Assembly: GCF_001028705.1 (NCBI RefSeq)
Contig: NZ_CP011770.1
Location: 3,165,501-3,229,500, forward strand
Reading direction: 5' to 3'
Source of the DNA: Croceicoccus naphthovorans
Lineage (GTDB): Bacteria > Pseudomonadota > Alphaproteobacteria > Sphingomonadales > Sphingomonadaceae
Length of the DNA: 64,000 nucleotides
Below, in pieces: positions 25,603-35,770 of this stretch. Made by a program: the position numbers and the translations under genes. The notes under the pieces are model-generated. The model did no database searches, was not told where the DNA came from, and was given only the letters and a program-made list of their open reading frames with translations. Positions within the stretch are counted from its first letter, which is position 1. The number at the start of each line of letters is the position of its first letter.

Positions 25603-25653
25603 CTCTCTCGCGACGCTCAACCCGTCACGAAAATCCGGCTTTCCTCTCACTCT
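25603..25653 (-). promoter_or_regulatory. Repeated leader motif, copy 4
   Basis: On the minus strand AGAGTGAGAGG, GGATTTTCGTGACGGGTTGAG and GCGAGAGAGGC lie 32-82 bp upstream of the ArdC ATG. It shares 11 and 16 identical bases in two separate blocks with the parB copy. Confidence 0.78.
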
Positions 25654-25815
25654 CGCGGGGGCGTTGCGGGGGCGGCATGCCCCCGCTCGAAGGGGTAGCG
25701 AAAGACCGCGTCGCGGGCTTGCGGTCAGGGGAAGTCTTTCCCCCCAAGCCCTCCCGGCCAAATCCACACCAAGACTATCGATTGCCCCGCACAGAAACGG
25801 CGGCATGATGCCGGG

Positions 25816-26481
25816 ATGTGCAACCTCTACTCTCTGGTCAAAGGTCAGGCGGCGATTCGCGAACTCGCCGAGGTGATGGCCGACCACACCTGCAACCTGC
25901 CGGCGATGGCCGGGATCTATCCTGATTACCCGGCGCCCATTGTCCGCAACCAGGAATGTGGTCGGGAAATGGTGATGGCGCGATGGGGAATGCCATCGCC
26001 GGCCTTCGCGCTCGAAGGCAAATCGGTCGACAAGGGTGTGACCAACATCCGCAATACGAAAAGTCCGCACTGGCGCCGCTGGCTCGGCTCTCAATCACGC
26101 TGTCTGGTGCCGTTCACCTCCTTCAGCGAACCAGACCAGTCACCCGGCGGCGACCGCAAGCCGGTCTGGTTCGCGCTGAGCGAGGATCGGCCGCTGGCAT
26201 TCTTCGCAGGGATCTGGACCCACTGGACCTCGGTACGGAAAAAGGCCGAAGGCGAGATAAGCTGCGATCTGTTCGGTTTCCTGACCACAGAGGCGAACGC
26301 TGAGGTAGGGCGCTATCACCCCAAAGCGATGCCGGTGATCCTAACCAAAAAGGAGGAATGGGATAGCTGGCTCAACGCACCCTGGGATGAAGTCGCGGCG
26401 TTGCAGCGCCCATTACCCGATCATGCGCTGACTATCGTCGCCAAGGGCGACAAGTCGGACGGAAGCGCAGTATTTCTATGA
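25816..26481 (+). CDS. SRAP domain protein (HMCES/YedK family)
   Basis: A 221-residue SRAP protein, which forms a DNA-protein crosslink with abasic sites in single-stranded DNA. The catalytic Cys is residue 2 ([10 protein letters not shown]); the N-terminal Met must be removed. [13 protein letters not shown] gives the Asn, [12 protein letters not shown] the Glu-bearing loop, and [11 protein letters not shown] the conserved His. It fits the neighbouring imu genes as part of a DNA-damage cargo. The stop overlaps the next gene by four bases. Confidence 0.92.
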   Translation: MCNLYSLVKGQAAIRELAEVMADHTCNLPAMAGIYPDYPAPIVRNQECGREMVMARWGMPSPAFALEGKSVDKGVTNIRNTKSPHWRRWLGSQSRCLVPFTSFSEPDQSPGGDRKPVWFALSEDRPLAFFAGIWTHWTSVRKKAEGEISCDLFGFLTTEANAEVGRYHPKAMPVILTKKEEWDSWLNAPWDEVAALQRPLPDHALTIVAKGDKSDGSAVFL

Positions 26482-27281
26482 GCAGGCGATCCAGGCGCAA
26501 CACCCGAGGCGCAAGACCGAAATTCCCGCCGCGCGACAAGGTGGCGACGCTCCACATCGACACCGATAGCGAGCGTTTCGTGTTCACCACCAAGGACATG
26601 ATCCAGAATCAATTGCGGCGTGACGGCCCCAAGATCCGGCGATCGTTCGATCTGGTGGCCAAGGACGATATCGCGGCGTGCAGCGCGGTATTCGGACTGG
26701 CAGCCGGCCTGTGCGTTCGGCATCTGCCGCGCTTGGACGACAATGGATACAAGGCGACGGTGTCCCGACTGCTGTCGAGTGCGATGAGCACCTATCTAGC
26801 GAGCATTGAGGTCGCTCGGCATGGCTATCGGCGCCAATATGGGATGCTTGCCCGGTCATTGATCGAGACGATCGCCACAGTGATCGCGATCGCGATCCGG
26901 CCCACGGCTCTGGAAGAGTTCCACGGCGGCACGCTACAATCCACAAAATGCGTCGGATGGGCGAAAGAGGTGCTGGAGCCGCTCGGCATGTATTATGGAA
27001 TGTTGAGCAATCAGTTCGTTCATATCGGGCCAGCCCATGCCGCGTTCGAACCGTTACTGCGCTACACGCCGGATGATGAAGCCCTCAGCTTCATTGTGAG
27101 TTCGATGCGCGGAAATGTGTGGATGCTGTTCCTGACGGCCGAGTTGGTGTTTCACGATGAAATCGAGAATTGCCGCTACTGGAAGCCGATGGGGGAAGGC
27201 GTGGCATTCGATCCGTCGCCGGAAGAACGGCAGTGGATGGCCAGTTTTCTGATCACGCCGGATGAGCGAGCATCGGCGTGA
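26478..27281 (+). CDS. Unknown protein in a bicistron with SRAP
   Basis: A 267-residue protein. The first 25 residues are strongly basic ([20 protein letters not shown]). The middle is helical, with [21 protein letters not shown] and [20 protein letters not shown], then FVHIGPAH. The helix-rich body, the Arg-containing [10 protein letters not shown] and the FVH motif recall DUF5677/AbiV-like HEPN-type folds, but I cannot confirm it. Start ATG overlaps the SRAP stop (ATGA). Confidence 0.6.
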   Translation: MSRRSRRNTRGARPKFPPRDKVATLHIDTDSERFVFTTKDMIQNQLRRDGPKIRRSFDLVAKDDIAACSAVFGLAAGLCVRHLPRLDDNGYKATVSRLLSSAMSTYLASIEVARHGYRRQYGMLARSLIETIATVIAIAIRPTALEEFHGGTLQSTKCVGWAKEVLEPLGMYYGMLSNQFVHIGPAHAAFEPLLRYTPDDEALSFIVSSMRGNVWMLFLTAELVFHDEIENCRYWKPMGEGVAFDPSPEERQWMASFLITPDERASA

Positions 27282-27295
27282 ACGATAGGTGAAGG

Positions 27296-28069
27296 TCACG
27301 TCGCCAGAAGCACTCTTGCATTGGCGAGAGCCGTTTCAACAAAGCGCGACGTGTACCCGAAGGCAGAAACCGGTTCCGGCTGGTGCGCCTTTCCCGGCGC
27401 GATGAGCTTCGTTCCCGCGACGATCTGAAACTGACTCACCTCAATGGGGTCGCCCTCGTGAAAGACGAAAACATCTTCTGTCTCGAAGTGATCCGCCGGG
27501 ATATCCGCGAAGCTCTGGGCGGCGCTTCCCGGCAGATGCCAACCGATCGCGACCGCGTTCGCCTTCGTTGGCACCAGTTCCCAATGCTTGCCGCTGAGAG
27601 AGACTTCCTTGACCACATCAATGTGGACAAGGCCCATCGCGTGCTCGGCGAAGGTTGCGGCGACCAGATCCAGCCATGCTTCGGGCATTCCGCGTTTGCG
27701 CATGTCGTTCAGGCGGCTGTCGATCACGGGTTTCACGGCGCCTGCCAAGTTGGAGTCGGTATCGGGCTGAAGCGCCCATGGCCAGGCGATCTGAGGGGAA
27801 CGTGGCACCCCAGCCTGCCGGGCGGCCGTGGCGATGATGTTGTCGAGCGACTGGAACATGGCGTTCGCAGCCTCGCAGGCGATCGGCTTCAACAGCGGGA
27901 ACAGTCCGCGATTGAAATGCAGCGAGTAGATGTGACGGCCATCATCGGCCCTGTCCCGGCGAAGCTGCCATGTCCGGTCATTCTCCCCATAGGCGAGCGA
28001 CCGATACTCAGCGATGTGGTGCTGTGCGCGATCATACCAGGCCTGGGCGTCAGCGAGTTCGTCGGACAT
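27296..28069 (-). CDS. Unknown protein
   Basis: A 257-residue soluble protein, beginning DELADAQAWYDRAQHHIAEY. It contains DDGRHIYSLHFNRGLFPLLK and CEAANAMFQSLDNIIATAAR. The pattern of a helical N-terminus followed by mixed alpha/beta sequence is seen in element-borne hypothetical proteins, but I recognise no family. It faces the gene to its left, with only 14 bp between the stops. Confidence 0.6.
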   Translation of the reverse strand: MSDELADAQAWYDRAQHHIAEYRSLAYGENDRTWQLRRDRADDGRHIYSLHFNRGLFPLLKPIACEAANAMFQSLDNIIATAARQAGVPRSPQIAWPWALQPDTDSNLAGAVKPVIDSRLNDMRKRGMPEAWLDLVAATFAEHAMGLVHIDVVKEVSLSGKHWELVPTKANAVAIGWHLPGSAAQSFADIPADHFETEDVFVFHEGDPIEVSQFQIVAGTKLIAPGKAHQPEPVSAFGYTSRFVETALANARVLLAT

Positions 28070-28247
28070 TCTTCCCCCTCTCGTTTCCGGCGATAGCGAG
28101 AAGACGTTTCTTTCCCGTTGTGCTGAAATCGAATGATCGTGCGCGGCGCGAAGGGTCGCAGGACACGGCGATCAGATTGACTCTCGCGGCAAGGAGGAAC
28201 AATTAGAGAACATTTGGAACAACGCAGATGTTTTCGACTCGCCGCCC

Positions 28248-29000
28248 ATGCCCGCCAACGCACAGATTTCCGCGCTCCGCGATCAGATCGCCCGCATCGA
28301 ATCGGGCGGGAAGCGCGCGCGCGGCGTGCTGCCGTTCGGGATCGAGGCGGTGGACCGCAAGGTGCCGGGCGGCGGTCTGGCGCTGGGCGCGCTGCACGAA
28401 GTGGCCGGCGGCGGCAACGGCGCCGTCCACGGCGCGGCCGCGGCACTGTTTGCGGCCGGCATTGCCGCGCGCACATCGGGACAGGTGCTGTGGTGCATGA
28501 CCCGGCGCGATCTCTTCGCCCCGTCGTTGGCGCAGGCGGGCCTCCATCCCGACCGCGTGATCTTCGCCGAGGTCGGCGAGGAAAAGGCGGTGCTGGCCTG
28601 CATGGAGGAAGGGCTGCGCCATGGCGGCTTGTCGGCCGTGGTGGGCGAGCTTACCCGCCTGCCGATGGTGGTCTCGCGCCGCTTGCAGCTCTGTGCGGAA
28701 GAATCCGGCACGTTCGCGCTCGCCATCCGGCGCTGGCGGCGCATGACCGAAGCGGCCGACTTCGGGCAGCCGACCGCGAGCGTCACTCGCTGGCGCGTTA
28801 CCGCGCTCCCGTCCGCGCCGTTGCCGGTGCCCGGCGTCAGCCGGGCGCGCTGGCTGGTCGAGCTGATCCGGGCGCGCGCGGGCGACTGCGCGGACTTCGA
28901 GCTGGAGGCCTGCGATGACGCGGGCCGTCTCGCTCTTCCTGCCGAGCTGGCCAACGGACCGGCTGATACGGACACTCGGCGCATCGGCGCCGTCGCCTGA
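28248..29000 (+). CDS. imuA: ImuA, mutasome protein
   Basis: A 250-residue RecA-like protein of the ImuA family, which works with ImuB and DnaE2 in damage-induced mutagenesis. Marks: LRDQIARIESGGKRARGVLP, FGIEAVDRKVPGGGLALGALHEVAG, GQVLWCMTRRDLFAPSLAQA (RecA-like strand) and ALAIRRWRRMTEAADFGQP. It is first of three overlapping genes; imuB begins 86 bp before its stop. I see no exact alphaproteobacterial LexA box (GAAC-N7-GAAC) upstream, only GAAC-N5-GAAC at 28208-28220. Confidence 0.9.
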   Translation: MPANAQISALRDQIARIESGGKRARGVLPFGIEAVDRKVPGGGLALGALHEVAGGGNGAVHGAAAALFAAGIAARTSGQVLWCMTRRDLFAPSLAQAGLHPDRVIFAEVGEEKAVLACMEEGLRHGGLSAVVGELTRLPMVVSRRLQLCAEESGTFALAIRRWRRMTEAADFGQPTASVTRWRVTALPSAPLPVPGVSRARWLVELIRARAGDCADFELEACDDAGRLALPAELANGPADTDTRRIGAVA

Positions 29001-30438
29001 GACCCCGCTGGCGCTGGTCGGCCGCGAGGGCCGCAAGCGCCTGATCCTTGCCTTCAATGCCGCCGCGCGGGCGGAAGGGATTATGCCCGGCATGGCGGTC
29101 GCCAAGGCGCAGGCGCTGGTGGCGGGCCTCGACGTGCGCGATGCCGATCCGGCGGGCGACGAGGCGGCGCTCGAACGGCTCGCGATCTGGGCGCTCCGGC
29201 GTTATTCGCCGATCGTCGCGGCGGACCCGCCCGACGGGCTCCGGCTCGACATGGCCGGCGCCTCGCATCTGCTGGGCGGTGAAGAGGGTTTCGTCGCCGA
29301 TCTCGCGAAGCGCCTTGCCGACACCGGGATTGCCGCGCGCATCGCGATCGCGCCGACCTATGGCGCCGCGCATGGTCTGGCGCGCTTCAGCCGATCACCC
29401 TTAATCATCGTCGAACCGGGCGATCTCGACGCGCAGCTGGCGCCGCTGCCGATCGCGGCCTTGCGGCTCGACGCGGCCACGGTCGATTCGCTGCGCCGTC
29501 TCGGCGTCGACACGGTCGGCGAGCTTGCGGCGATGCCGCGCGCGCCGCTGACCCTGCGGTTCGGCCCCGAGGTCGGCCGCCGTCTCGATCAGGCCTACGG
29601 CCGGACCGGGGAACCGTTCGAACTGGTCGAAGCGCCCGAACTGATCCGCGTGCGCCGCGCCTTTGCCGAACCGATCGGCGCGCCCGAGACGCTGGCGCGC
29701 TATACTGGCAAGCTGGTGGTCCAGCTCTGCGAGGAGCTGGAACGGGAGGGTCTCGGCGCGCGGCGGCTCGACCTGCTGTTTACCCGTGTCGACAATCGCA
29801 TCGAGGCGATCCGTGCGGGCACTGCCAAGCCGCTGCGCGATGTGAAGCGGATGACCCGGCTGCTTTGCGACAAGATCGAGACCATAGCGCCAGGGTTCGG
29901 GATCGAGCTGATGACGCTCACCGCCAGCGTGGCCGAGCCGCTCGACTATCGCAGCACGGTGACCAGCCTGATCGAGCCGGCGGCGCCCGATCTCTCCGAT
30001 CTGGTCGATACGCTCGCCAATCGCATGGCGCATGGCCGGCTCTATCGCTGCGCGCCGACCCAGAGCGAGGTGCCCGAGCGCAGCGTCGCGCGGATTGAAC
30101 CGCTTGCCGCGCCGATCGGCGTCTCCTGGCCGAACGACTGGCCGCGTCCGTCGCGCCTGCTCGATCCGCCCGCGCCGGTGGAAGCCATGGCGCTGCTGCC
30201 CGATCATCCGCCCGCCAGCTTTACCTGGGGCGGCGTGCGCCGCCGCGTGAAGCGCGCCGACGGTCCCGAACGCATCTTCGGGGAATGGTGGGTGCGCGAT
30301 GGCGAGCTGTCAGTCGTCCGGGATTATTTCCAGGTCGAGGATGAAGCGGGCGAACGCTTCTGGCTGTTCCGCAGGGGCGATGGCGAAGATCCGAACACTG
30401 GCGACCATCGCTGGTATCTGCATGGCATCTTCGCATGA
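28915..30438 (+). CDS. imuB: ImuB, inactive Y-family polymerase homologue
   Basis: A 507-residue ImuB. It opens [20 protein letters not shown], the ImuB version of the polymerase start in which catalytic acids are lost, and goes on with [38 protein letters not shown] and [17 protein letters not shown]. The C-terminal region ([28 protein letters not shown]) binds partners. ImuB is the hub that ties ImuA and DnaE2 to the beta clamp. It overlaps dnaE2 by four bases (ATGA). Confidence 0.93.
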   Translation: MTRAVSLFLPSWPTDRLIRTLGASAPSPETPLALVGREGRKRLILAFNAAARAEGIMPGMAVAKAQALVAGLDVRDADPAGDEAALERLAIWALRRYSPIVAADPPDGLRLDMAGASHLLGGEEGFVADLAKRLADTGIAARIAIAPTYGAAHGLARFSRSPLIIVEPGDLDAQLAPLPIAALRLDAATVDSLRRLGVDTVGELAAMPRAPLTLRFGPEVGRRLDQAYGRTGEPFELVEAPELIRVRRAFAEPIGAPETLARYTGKLVVQLCEELEREGLGARRLDLLFTRVDNRIEAIRAGTAKPLRDVKRMTRLLCDKIETIAPGFGIELMTLTASVAEPLDYRSTVTSLIEPAAPDLSDLVDTLANRMAHGRLYRCAPTQSEVPERSVARIEPLAAPIGVSWPNDWPRPSRLLDPPAPVEAMALLPDHPPASFTWGGVRRRVKRADGPERIFGEWWVRDGELSVVRDYFQVEDEAGERFWLFRRGDGEDPNTGDHRWYLHGIFA

Positions 30439-33400
30439 GCGGCTATGCCGAACTCCAATGCGCCTCGCATTTCTCTTTCCTTCGGGGAGCGAGCAGCGCC
30501 GAGGAACTGTTCGCCACCGCGGCGGTGCTGGGGATCGAGGCGCTGGCGATCACCGACCGCAATAGCCTCGCCGGGATCGTGCGCGCCCATGTCGCGGCGA
30601 AGGAAACGGGGGTGCGGCTCATCGTCGGCTGCCGTCTGATCCTCACCGATGGCACGGACATGCTCGTCTACCCGACCGATCGGCCTGCCTATTCCGGGCT
30701 CTGCCGGATGCTGTCGGTCGGCAAGGCCCGCGCCGGCAAGGCGAAGTGCGAATTGCATTGGGACGATCTCGCCGACTGGGGCGAAGGCCTGATCGCCATG
30801 CTCGTGCCCGATGCGGCCGACGATGCGACCGCCCTGCGCCTGCGCCGCATCGCATCGCTCTTTCCGGGCCGCTGCTACATGGCGCTGACCCTGCGCCGCC
30901 GCCCGCGTGATTTCCTGCGGCTGCACGATCTGGTCAACATGGCGGCGCAGGCGGGCGTGCCGACGGTCGCGACCAATGACGTGCTGTTCCATGCGCCCGA
31001 CCGCCGGATGCTTCAGGATGTGATGACCTGCATCCGCGAGGGCCGGACGATCGACGATGTCGGGTTCGCCAGGAACCGCCACGCCGACCGCTATCTGAAG
31101 CCCCCGGAGGAGATGGCCCGGCTGTTTCGCCTCTGGCCCGAAGCGGTCGCACGCTCGCTCGAACTGGCGAACCGCTGCCGGTTCAGCCTTGATGAACTGG
31201 CCTATCAATATCCGCACGAAGTGGTCGACGACGGCCTGACCGCGCAGGCGACATTGGAGAAGCGGACCTGGGCGGGCGCGAGGGAGCGCTTCCCTGAAGG
31301 CCTGCCTGAAGATGTCGCGGCGACGCTACGGCACGAGCTGGGCCTGATCGAGAGCCTCGATTATGCGCCTTACTTTCTGACGGTCGATTCGATCGTCCGC
31401 TTTGCACGGTCGCAGGGCATTCTCTGCCAGGGGCGCGGCAGCGCGGCTAATAGCGCGGTCTGCTATGTGCTCGGCATCACCTCGATCGATCCCTCGCGCA
31501 ACAACCTGCTGTTCGAGCGGTTCGTCAGCGAGGAGCGGCGCGAGCCGCCCGACATCGATGTGGATTTCGAGCACCAGCGCCGCGAGGAAGTGATCCAGTG
31601 GGTCTATGAGACCTATGGCAGAACCCGCGCCGCCCTCTGTTCGACCGTGATCCGCTACCGCGCCAAGGGCGCGCTGCGCGATGTCGGCAAGGCGATGGGT
31701 CTGCCCGAGGACATGATCGCGCTGCTGTCCTCGCAGATCTGGGGCTGGTCGACCGAGGGCGCGGAACCGAAGCACGCCGAGGAGCTGAACCTCAACCTCG
31801 ACGATCGCCGCCTCCGGCTGACCCTCGATCTTGCCCGCCAGCTCATCGGCACCCCGCGCCATCTGAGCCAGCATCCGGGCGGATTCGTGCTGACCGAGGA
31901 CCGGCTCGATGAACTGGTCCCGATCGAGCCCGCCGCGATGGAAGACCGCCAGGTGATCGAATGGGACAAGGATGATGTCGATGCGCTCAAGATGATGAAG
32001 GTCGATGTGCTGGCGCTGGGGATGCTCTCGGCCATGCGGCGCGGGTTCGACCTGCTGCGCGCGCATAAGGGCATCGATCTCGATCTGGCGTCGATCCCGG
32101 CCGAAGATCCGCGCACCTATGCGATGATCCGCAAGGCCGACACACTCGGCACTTTCCAGATCGAGAGCCGGGCGCAAATGGCGATGCTGCCCCGCATCAA
32201 GCCTCGGACCTATTATGACCTCGTCATCCAGGTGGCGATCGTGCGGCCCGGACCGATCCAGGGCGACATGGTCCATCCCTATCTGCGGCGACGCGAGGGC
32301 CAGGAGAAGGTCGACTTCCCGACGCCCGAACTGGAGAAGGTGCTGGGCAAGACGCTCGGCGTGCCGCTGTTCCAGGAACAGGCGATGCAGGTCGCGATGG
32401 TCTGCGCCGGGTTCAGCGCGGCCGAGGCCGACCAGCTGCGCCGCGCGATGGCGACGTTCAAGCATACCGGCGGCGTGGCCCATTTCCGCGAACGGCTGAT
32501 GAGCGGCATGATCGAGCGCGGCTATACCGAGGAGTTCGCCGAAAAGATCATCGGCCAGCTCGAAGGGTTCGGCAGCTATGGGTTCCCCGAATCCCATGCC
32601 GCCAGCTTCGCGCTGATCGCCTATGCCAGCGCCTGGCTCAAATGCTGGCACCCCGATGTCTTCTGCGCCGCGCTGCTCAACAGTCAGCCGATGGGCTTCT
32701 ATGCACCGGCGCAGATCGTGCGCGATGCACAGCAGCACGGGGTCGAGGTGCGCCCGGTCTGCGTCAATGCCTCGCGCTGGGATTGCACGCTCGAGCCGAC
32801 AAGCGACCATCGTTTCGCGGTTCGGCTCGGGTTCAACCGGGTCTCCGGCCTCGCCAATGCCCATGCCGCCGCCATCGTCGCGGCCCGTGCCGGGCAGCCG
32901 TTCGGCGACATCGATGAGGTCTGGCGCCGCGCGGGCGTGCCGGCGGCCGCGCTGGTGAAGCTGGCCGAAGCCGATGCGTTCCGTCCGGCGTTCGGACAGG
33001 CGCGGCGCGAGGCGCTCTGGGCGATCAAGGCGCTGCGCGATGAGCCGTTGCCGCTGTTCGCGGCGAGCGCGAGCGATGATGGGCGCCCGCCCGCTGAGAT
33101 CGTCGAGGAGGCCGTGCGGCTGAAGGCGATGACCGCGGGCCGCGAGGTGGTCGAGGATTATCGCCATACCGGCTTGACGCTGCGCCAGCATCCGGTGGCG
33201 TTCTTACGCACCGACCTGGCTCAGCAGCGGTTCCTCTCCTGCGCGGAGGCCAACAGCCTCCGGGATGGCCGATCGGTTCGCGCCGCCGGGCTAGTGCTGG
33301 TCCGCCAGCGGCCCGGTTCGGCGAAGAATGTCACCTTCATCACGATTGAAGACGAGACCGGCATCGCCAATCTCGTGGTCTGGCCGGACCTGTACGAGAA

Positions 33401-33686
33401 GCAGCGGCGGATTGTCCTGACCTCGGCGATGCTTGGCATACAGGGCCGCGTCCAGCGCGAGGGCGATGTGATCCACCTCATTTGCGCGAAGCTGTTCGAT
33501 CTGACGCCCTTGCTGTCCGGTCTCAGCGAAATGGGGGATGCCTTTCCGAAGCCCGGTGGGCGCGACGATGGCGCCCGATTTGGCGCAACGGATGACCCAC
33601 GCGATCGGCCACCGCCCATGGCTGGCTCACGCGGAGCGGATCGCCATGAAGGCACGCTCAGATTGAAGTCTCGAAACTTTCATTGA
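30435..33686 (+). CDS. dnaE2: Error-prone DNA polymerase DnaE2 (ImuC)
   Basis: A 1083-residue C-family polymerase of full length. The PHP domain is at the start ([34 protein letters not shown]). The polymerase core carries [20 protein letters not shown] and the acidic triad region [16 protein letters not shown], then [51 protein letters not shown] and the OB domain ([20 protein letters not shown]) follow. It ends LKSRNFH, as DnaE2 proteins usually do. The set is complete, and carriage on a mobile element is notable. Confidence 0.95.
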   Translation: MSGYAELQCASHFSFLRGASSAEELFATAAVLGIEALAITDRNSLAGIVRAHVAAKETGVRLIVGCRLILTDGTDMLVYPTDRPAYSGLCRMLSVGKARAGKAKCELHWDDLADWGEGLIAMLVPDAADDATALRLRRIASLFPGRCYMALTLRRRPRDFLRLHDLVNMAAQAGVPTVATNDVLFHAPDRRMLQDVMTCIREGRTIDDVGFARNRHADRYLKPPEEMARLFRLWPEAVARSLELANRCRFSLDELAYQYPHEVVDDGLTAQATLEKRTWAGARERFPEGLPEDVAATLRHELGLIESLDYAPYFLTVDSIVRFARSQGILCQGRGSAANSAVCYVLGITSIDPSRNNLLFERFVSEERREPPDIDVDFEHQRREEVIQWVYETYGRTRAALCSTVIRYRAKGALRDVGKAMGLPEDMIALLSSQIWGWSTEGAEPKHAEELNLNLDDRRLRLTLDLARQLIGTPRHLSQHPGGFVLTEDRLDELVPIEPAAMEDRQVIEWDKDDVDALKMMKVDVLALGMLSAMRRGFDLLRAHKGIDLDLASIPAEDPRTYAMIRKADTLGTFQIESRAQMAMLPRIKPRTYYDLVIQVAIVRPGPIQGDMVHPYLRRREGQEKVDFPTPELEKVLGKTLGVPLFQEQAMQVAMVCAGFSAAEADQLRRAMATFKHTGGVAHFRERLMSGMIERGYTEEFAEKIIGQLEGFGSYGFPESHAASFALIAYASAWLKCWHPDVFCAALLNSQPMGFYAPAQIVRDAQQHGVEVRPVCVNASRWDCTLEPTSDHRFAVRLGFNRVSGLANAHAAAIVAARAGQPFGDIDEVWRRAGVPAAALVKLAEADAFRPAFGQARREALWAIKALRDEPLPLFAASASDDGRPPAEIVEEAVRLKAMTAGREVVEDYRHTGLTLRQHPVAFLRTDLAQQRFLSCAEANSLRDGRSVRAAGLVLVRQRPGSAKNVTFITIEDETGIANLVVWPDLYEKQRRIVLTSAMLGIQGRVQREGDVIHLICAKLFDLTPLLSGLSEMGDAFPKPGGRDDGARFGATDDPRDRPPPMAGSRGADRHEGTLRLKSRNFH

Positions 33687-34124
33687 AGCGCAGCTCGCCC
33701 ACGGGATCTGCTTATTAGCGACCATGCGTCGATCATGGTCGGCTCGCGGGTCCGATCTGCGTTCCTGATACGCGCGATTCGGCAACGATGCGGAAGGGCG
33801 CCGTCCAGTAGGAGAGGCGCTTCCGCAAGAAGCTACAGAAACCACGCAAAACCAAGGAGAATCGGGGGGAGTTGAGCGCCAGGTGCTTCCGTGGCCAGCC
33901 GACGCTTCGAATGACCACGATTGCCGATGGCCGATAAGACACTGATATTTGAGGGAAAATTGGCGCACCCGACAGGATGAAAATGAGAACTGGCTGATCA
34001 TCGTGTGACTTTTGAAAATCATCGACAACGACAGATTTGCACCATCTTGGCCATGAGGGGCAGCCTCACGGCCCCTGAAACCGCTGCTCGCAAAGGTTTC
34101 CTTCCTACTCAGTTACGACGTAGA
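33687..34124. other. Spacer between the mutasome and the defence genes
   Basis: 438 bp without a convincing gene. Short leftward frames (for example FCSFLRKRLSYWTAPFRIVA at about 33760-33850) might be the remnant of a larger gene, but I cannot name it. Base composition changes here from GC-rich to more AT-rich, which suggests a cargo boundary. Confidence 0.5.
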
Positions 34125-34403
34125 CTAAACAAGTTGCACTAGCGGAATGCACTTCTCCCTCGCTACAAACTTGGTGTGACGCTCTTCTGATGGCTGCATG
34201 TAGAGGATGTGAAGCGGCAAGCTTTCCCCCGCACAATCGATTTCCTTCTTAAGCTGCGCCAGCAGATCGCCGCCCGGACCGACAATGAGGATATCAATGT
34301 CTTGCCCAACACCGTGCAGGGTCGATCCGAACATGTATGCGTCGAAATGCTCCAGCAAGGCGCACTTGCCCAAGAGGTAAGCCGCGATTTCGCTGGCCGT
34401 CAT
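34125..34403 (-). CDS. Minimal nucleotidyltransferase domain protein
   Basis: A 92-residue protein containing little more than a Pol-beta-type nucleotidyltransferase core. The helix MTASEIAAYLLGKCALLEHF is followed by YMFGSTLHGVGQDIDILIVG, with Gly26-Ser27 and the metal-binding Asp35 and Asp37 in the standard spacing. The rest is a strand pair with PLHILYMQPSEER. This is the size of MNT-type domains, too short for a CD-NTase. The ATG shares one base with the upstream stop (TGATG). It could nucleotidylate a partner protein or a nucleotide; substrate unknown. Confidence 0.75.
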   Translation of the reverse strand: MTASEIAAYLLGKCALLEHFDAYMFGSTLHGVGQDIDILIVGPGGDLLAQLKKEIDCAGESLPLHILYMQPSEERHTKFVAREKCIPLVQLV

Positions 34404-35041
34404 CAGGCCTTGCTCAGGCGATCCTTCAACTCGTCCCATTTCATCACCTCGCATCCTAACTCACGCCCAGCTGCGGCGGCTGCGGGCTGCGGCGTGCCGT
34501 TAGGATTGATGTTCCACACAATGTCGACAGGGCCAAACCGCGCCCAGAGACTGCGGACCTCGTCGGCCGTCGGCTCATACTCTGCAATCATGCCGATCCG
34601 AAAGGTTGCCCCGCTGTGAAGTGTGACGCGGTGGATGCGATCGAACTCGCGATCGATTTTCGCGGTTCGACCATACTGTCGCAAAAGCCTGTCCGAGAAT
34701 TTATAGACCTTGTGCGGTGCTGAGTTAGCATCGCCCTTTAGCGTGGCTGAAGCTAGCGTGCCGAAGTTCCCCCAGCCCACGTCGTTCTCTTCGAGATACT
34801 GGATGGCTCCTCCCTCCCAGACACATTGAGCACGATAGCCGCATAGAAAATCGAGCCCCGCGACGTGCTCCCGGTAGTGAGCCGCCGTCGCCTGATCAAT
34901 CGTCTCGGCGGTTGTTATCGCGGCCAGCACTTCGGGCCGATCCGGGGTCATAATCTTGATAACGTCCCCGCCGACGTGCTCGGCGGTCGAGCGCCCCTCC
35001 CTTGCGAAAGAGGCAAGCGCATATCTGATCTGCCAGTTCAC
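34403..35041 (-). CDS. Unknown protein between HNH and nucleotidyltransferase genes
   Basis: A 212-residue protein starting with GTG at 35041, overlapping the HNH stop by four bases. It begins NWQIRYALASFAREGRSTAE, has an acidic middle (YLEENDVGWGNFGTLASATL, KVYKFSDRLLRQYGRTAKID) and ends with a possible Rossmann-type strand-helix (TADEVRSLWARFGPVDIVWN, then AAGRELGCEVMKWDELKDRL). I recognise no family. Tight coupling on both sides argues that it works with the HNH and nucleotidyltransferase proteins. Confidence 0.7.
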   Translation of the reverse strand: MNWQIRYALASFAREGRSTAEHVGGDVIKIMTPDRPEVLAAITTAETIDQATAAHYREHVAGLDFLCGYRAQCVWEGGAIQYLEENDVGWGNFGTLASATLKGDANSAPHKVYKFSDRLLRQYGRTAKIDREFDRIHRVTLHSGATFRIGMIAEYEPTADEVRSLWARFGPVDIVWNINPNGTPQPAAAAAGRELGCEVMKWDELKDRLSKA

Positions 35042-35730
35042 GCGAAAAGGCCTTCCATCGCTTCCGGGAACCGAATGGCGCGGCCGGAAACGCCGCAAAC
35101 GTGGCGCTCCGACAAGCCCCGCACATGCTCCTGATATTCGGCGAAGGTGCGCCGCTCGTTTTCGGTGGCGAGCCGTAGATTGGCCTCGATGATTGCCAGA
35201 GCGCGGTAGTGATTGGGCAGGATCACGCTTCTCATCCGCTGATCCCAGGCTGCTGCGATGCCGGACTCGGGATCATATTCGAAGTCAGACCCATGCCCCG
35301 GCGCAAATCTCTCCCAAATGGCCCGGTTTTCAGCCAAAATGCCAGCGACTGCCGCTCGTGCCTGATCCCGATCGTCATAGGCCTTGATGCCTTGTTTGAG
35401 CGCCAGATTCGCAAAATGACGTTCCTTCCAATCGAGCAAAAGATGGCGTGGATAGGCTTCAGGGTTCTTGTCGATCTTCGTGTGGCAGGTTGGGCACAGT
35501 AAGATTAGATTCTCGAACGCATCGGCATCGAAGGCATCGGCGGGTCGGTCCTCATGTCGTGGCCCGGTATCACCATGCGGAATGACATGCGCCATTTCGG
35601 CGATGTGCTTGTCGCCACCCATTTCCGTCGGAAACAGGACGTCGAGACAATCCGGCTTCTGACAGTGTCCCGATGCGTCGGCAAAGAGGCGCAGTCGTGT
35701 TGCAGTTGGTATAGCTTTGCGATCTGCCAT
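35038..35730 (-). CDS. HNH endonuclease
   Basis: A 230-residue protein with an HNH/McrA-type nuclease. CQKPDCLDVLFP and ILLCPTCHTKIDKNP supply four zinc Cys, and AEMAHVIPHGDTGPR with FENLILLC is the H-N-H core (His, Asn, His). The C-terminal 110 residues (KAYDDRDQARAAVAGILAEN, RAIWERFAPGHGSDFEYDP) are helical and may bind the partner. ATG 35730 is chosen because a GGGGAT site precedes it. It heads the three-gene unit HNH-unknown-nucleotidyltransferase. Confidence 0.85.
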   Translation of the reverse strand: MADRKAIPTATRLRLFADASGHCQKPDCLDVLFPTEMGGDKHIAEMAHVIPHGDTGPRHEDRPADAFDADAFENLILLCPTCHTKIDKNPEAYPRHLLLDWKERHFANLALKQGIKAYDDRDQARAAVAGILAENRAIWERFAPGHGSDFEYDPESGIAAAWDQRMRSVILPNHYRALAIIEANLRLATENERRTFAEYQEHVRGLSERHVCGVSGRAIRFPEAMEGLFA

Positions 35731-35770
35731 TCGATCCCCGCTCTTTACTGCCGAAGCCATAGGGCAATGT

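Noticed and set aside
28208-28220. GAAC-N5-GAAC as a LexA box upstream of imuA
   Set aside because: The alphaproteobacterial LexA site is GAAC-N7-GAAC; the spacing here is two bases short, so it is not claimed as a functional site.
31326-33191. A 621-codon open frame on the minus strand
   Set aside because: Antisense to dnaE2; composition is that of a mirror frame (Asp/Arg/His-rich) with no family.
34125-34403. MNT-HEPN toxin-antitoxin pair
   Set aside because: The nucleotidyltransferase fits in size, but the neighbouring protein lacks the HEPN R-x4-6-H motif and helical pattern.
34125-35730. CBASS (cyclic oligonucleotide) defence
   Set aside because: The nucleotidyltransferase is only 92 residues, lacks the CD-NTase helical lobe, and no membrane or effector protein with a ligand-binding domain accompanies it.
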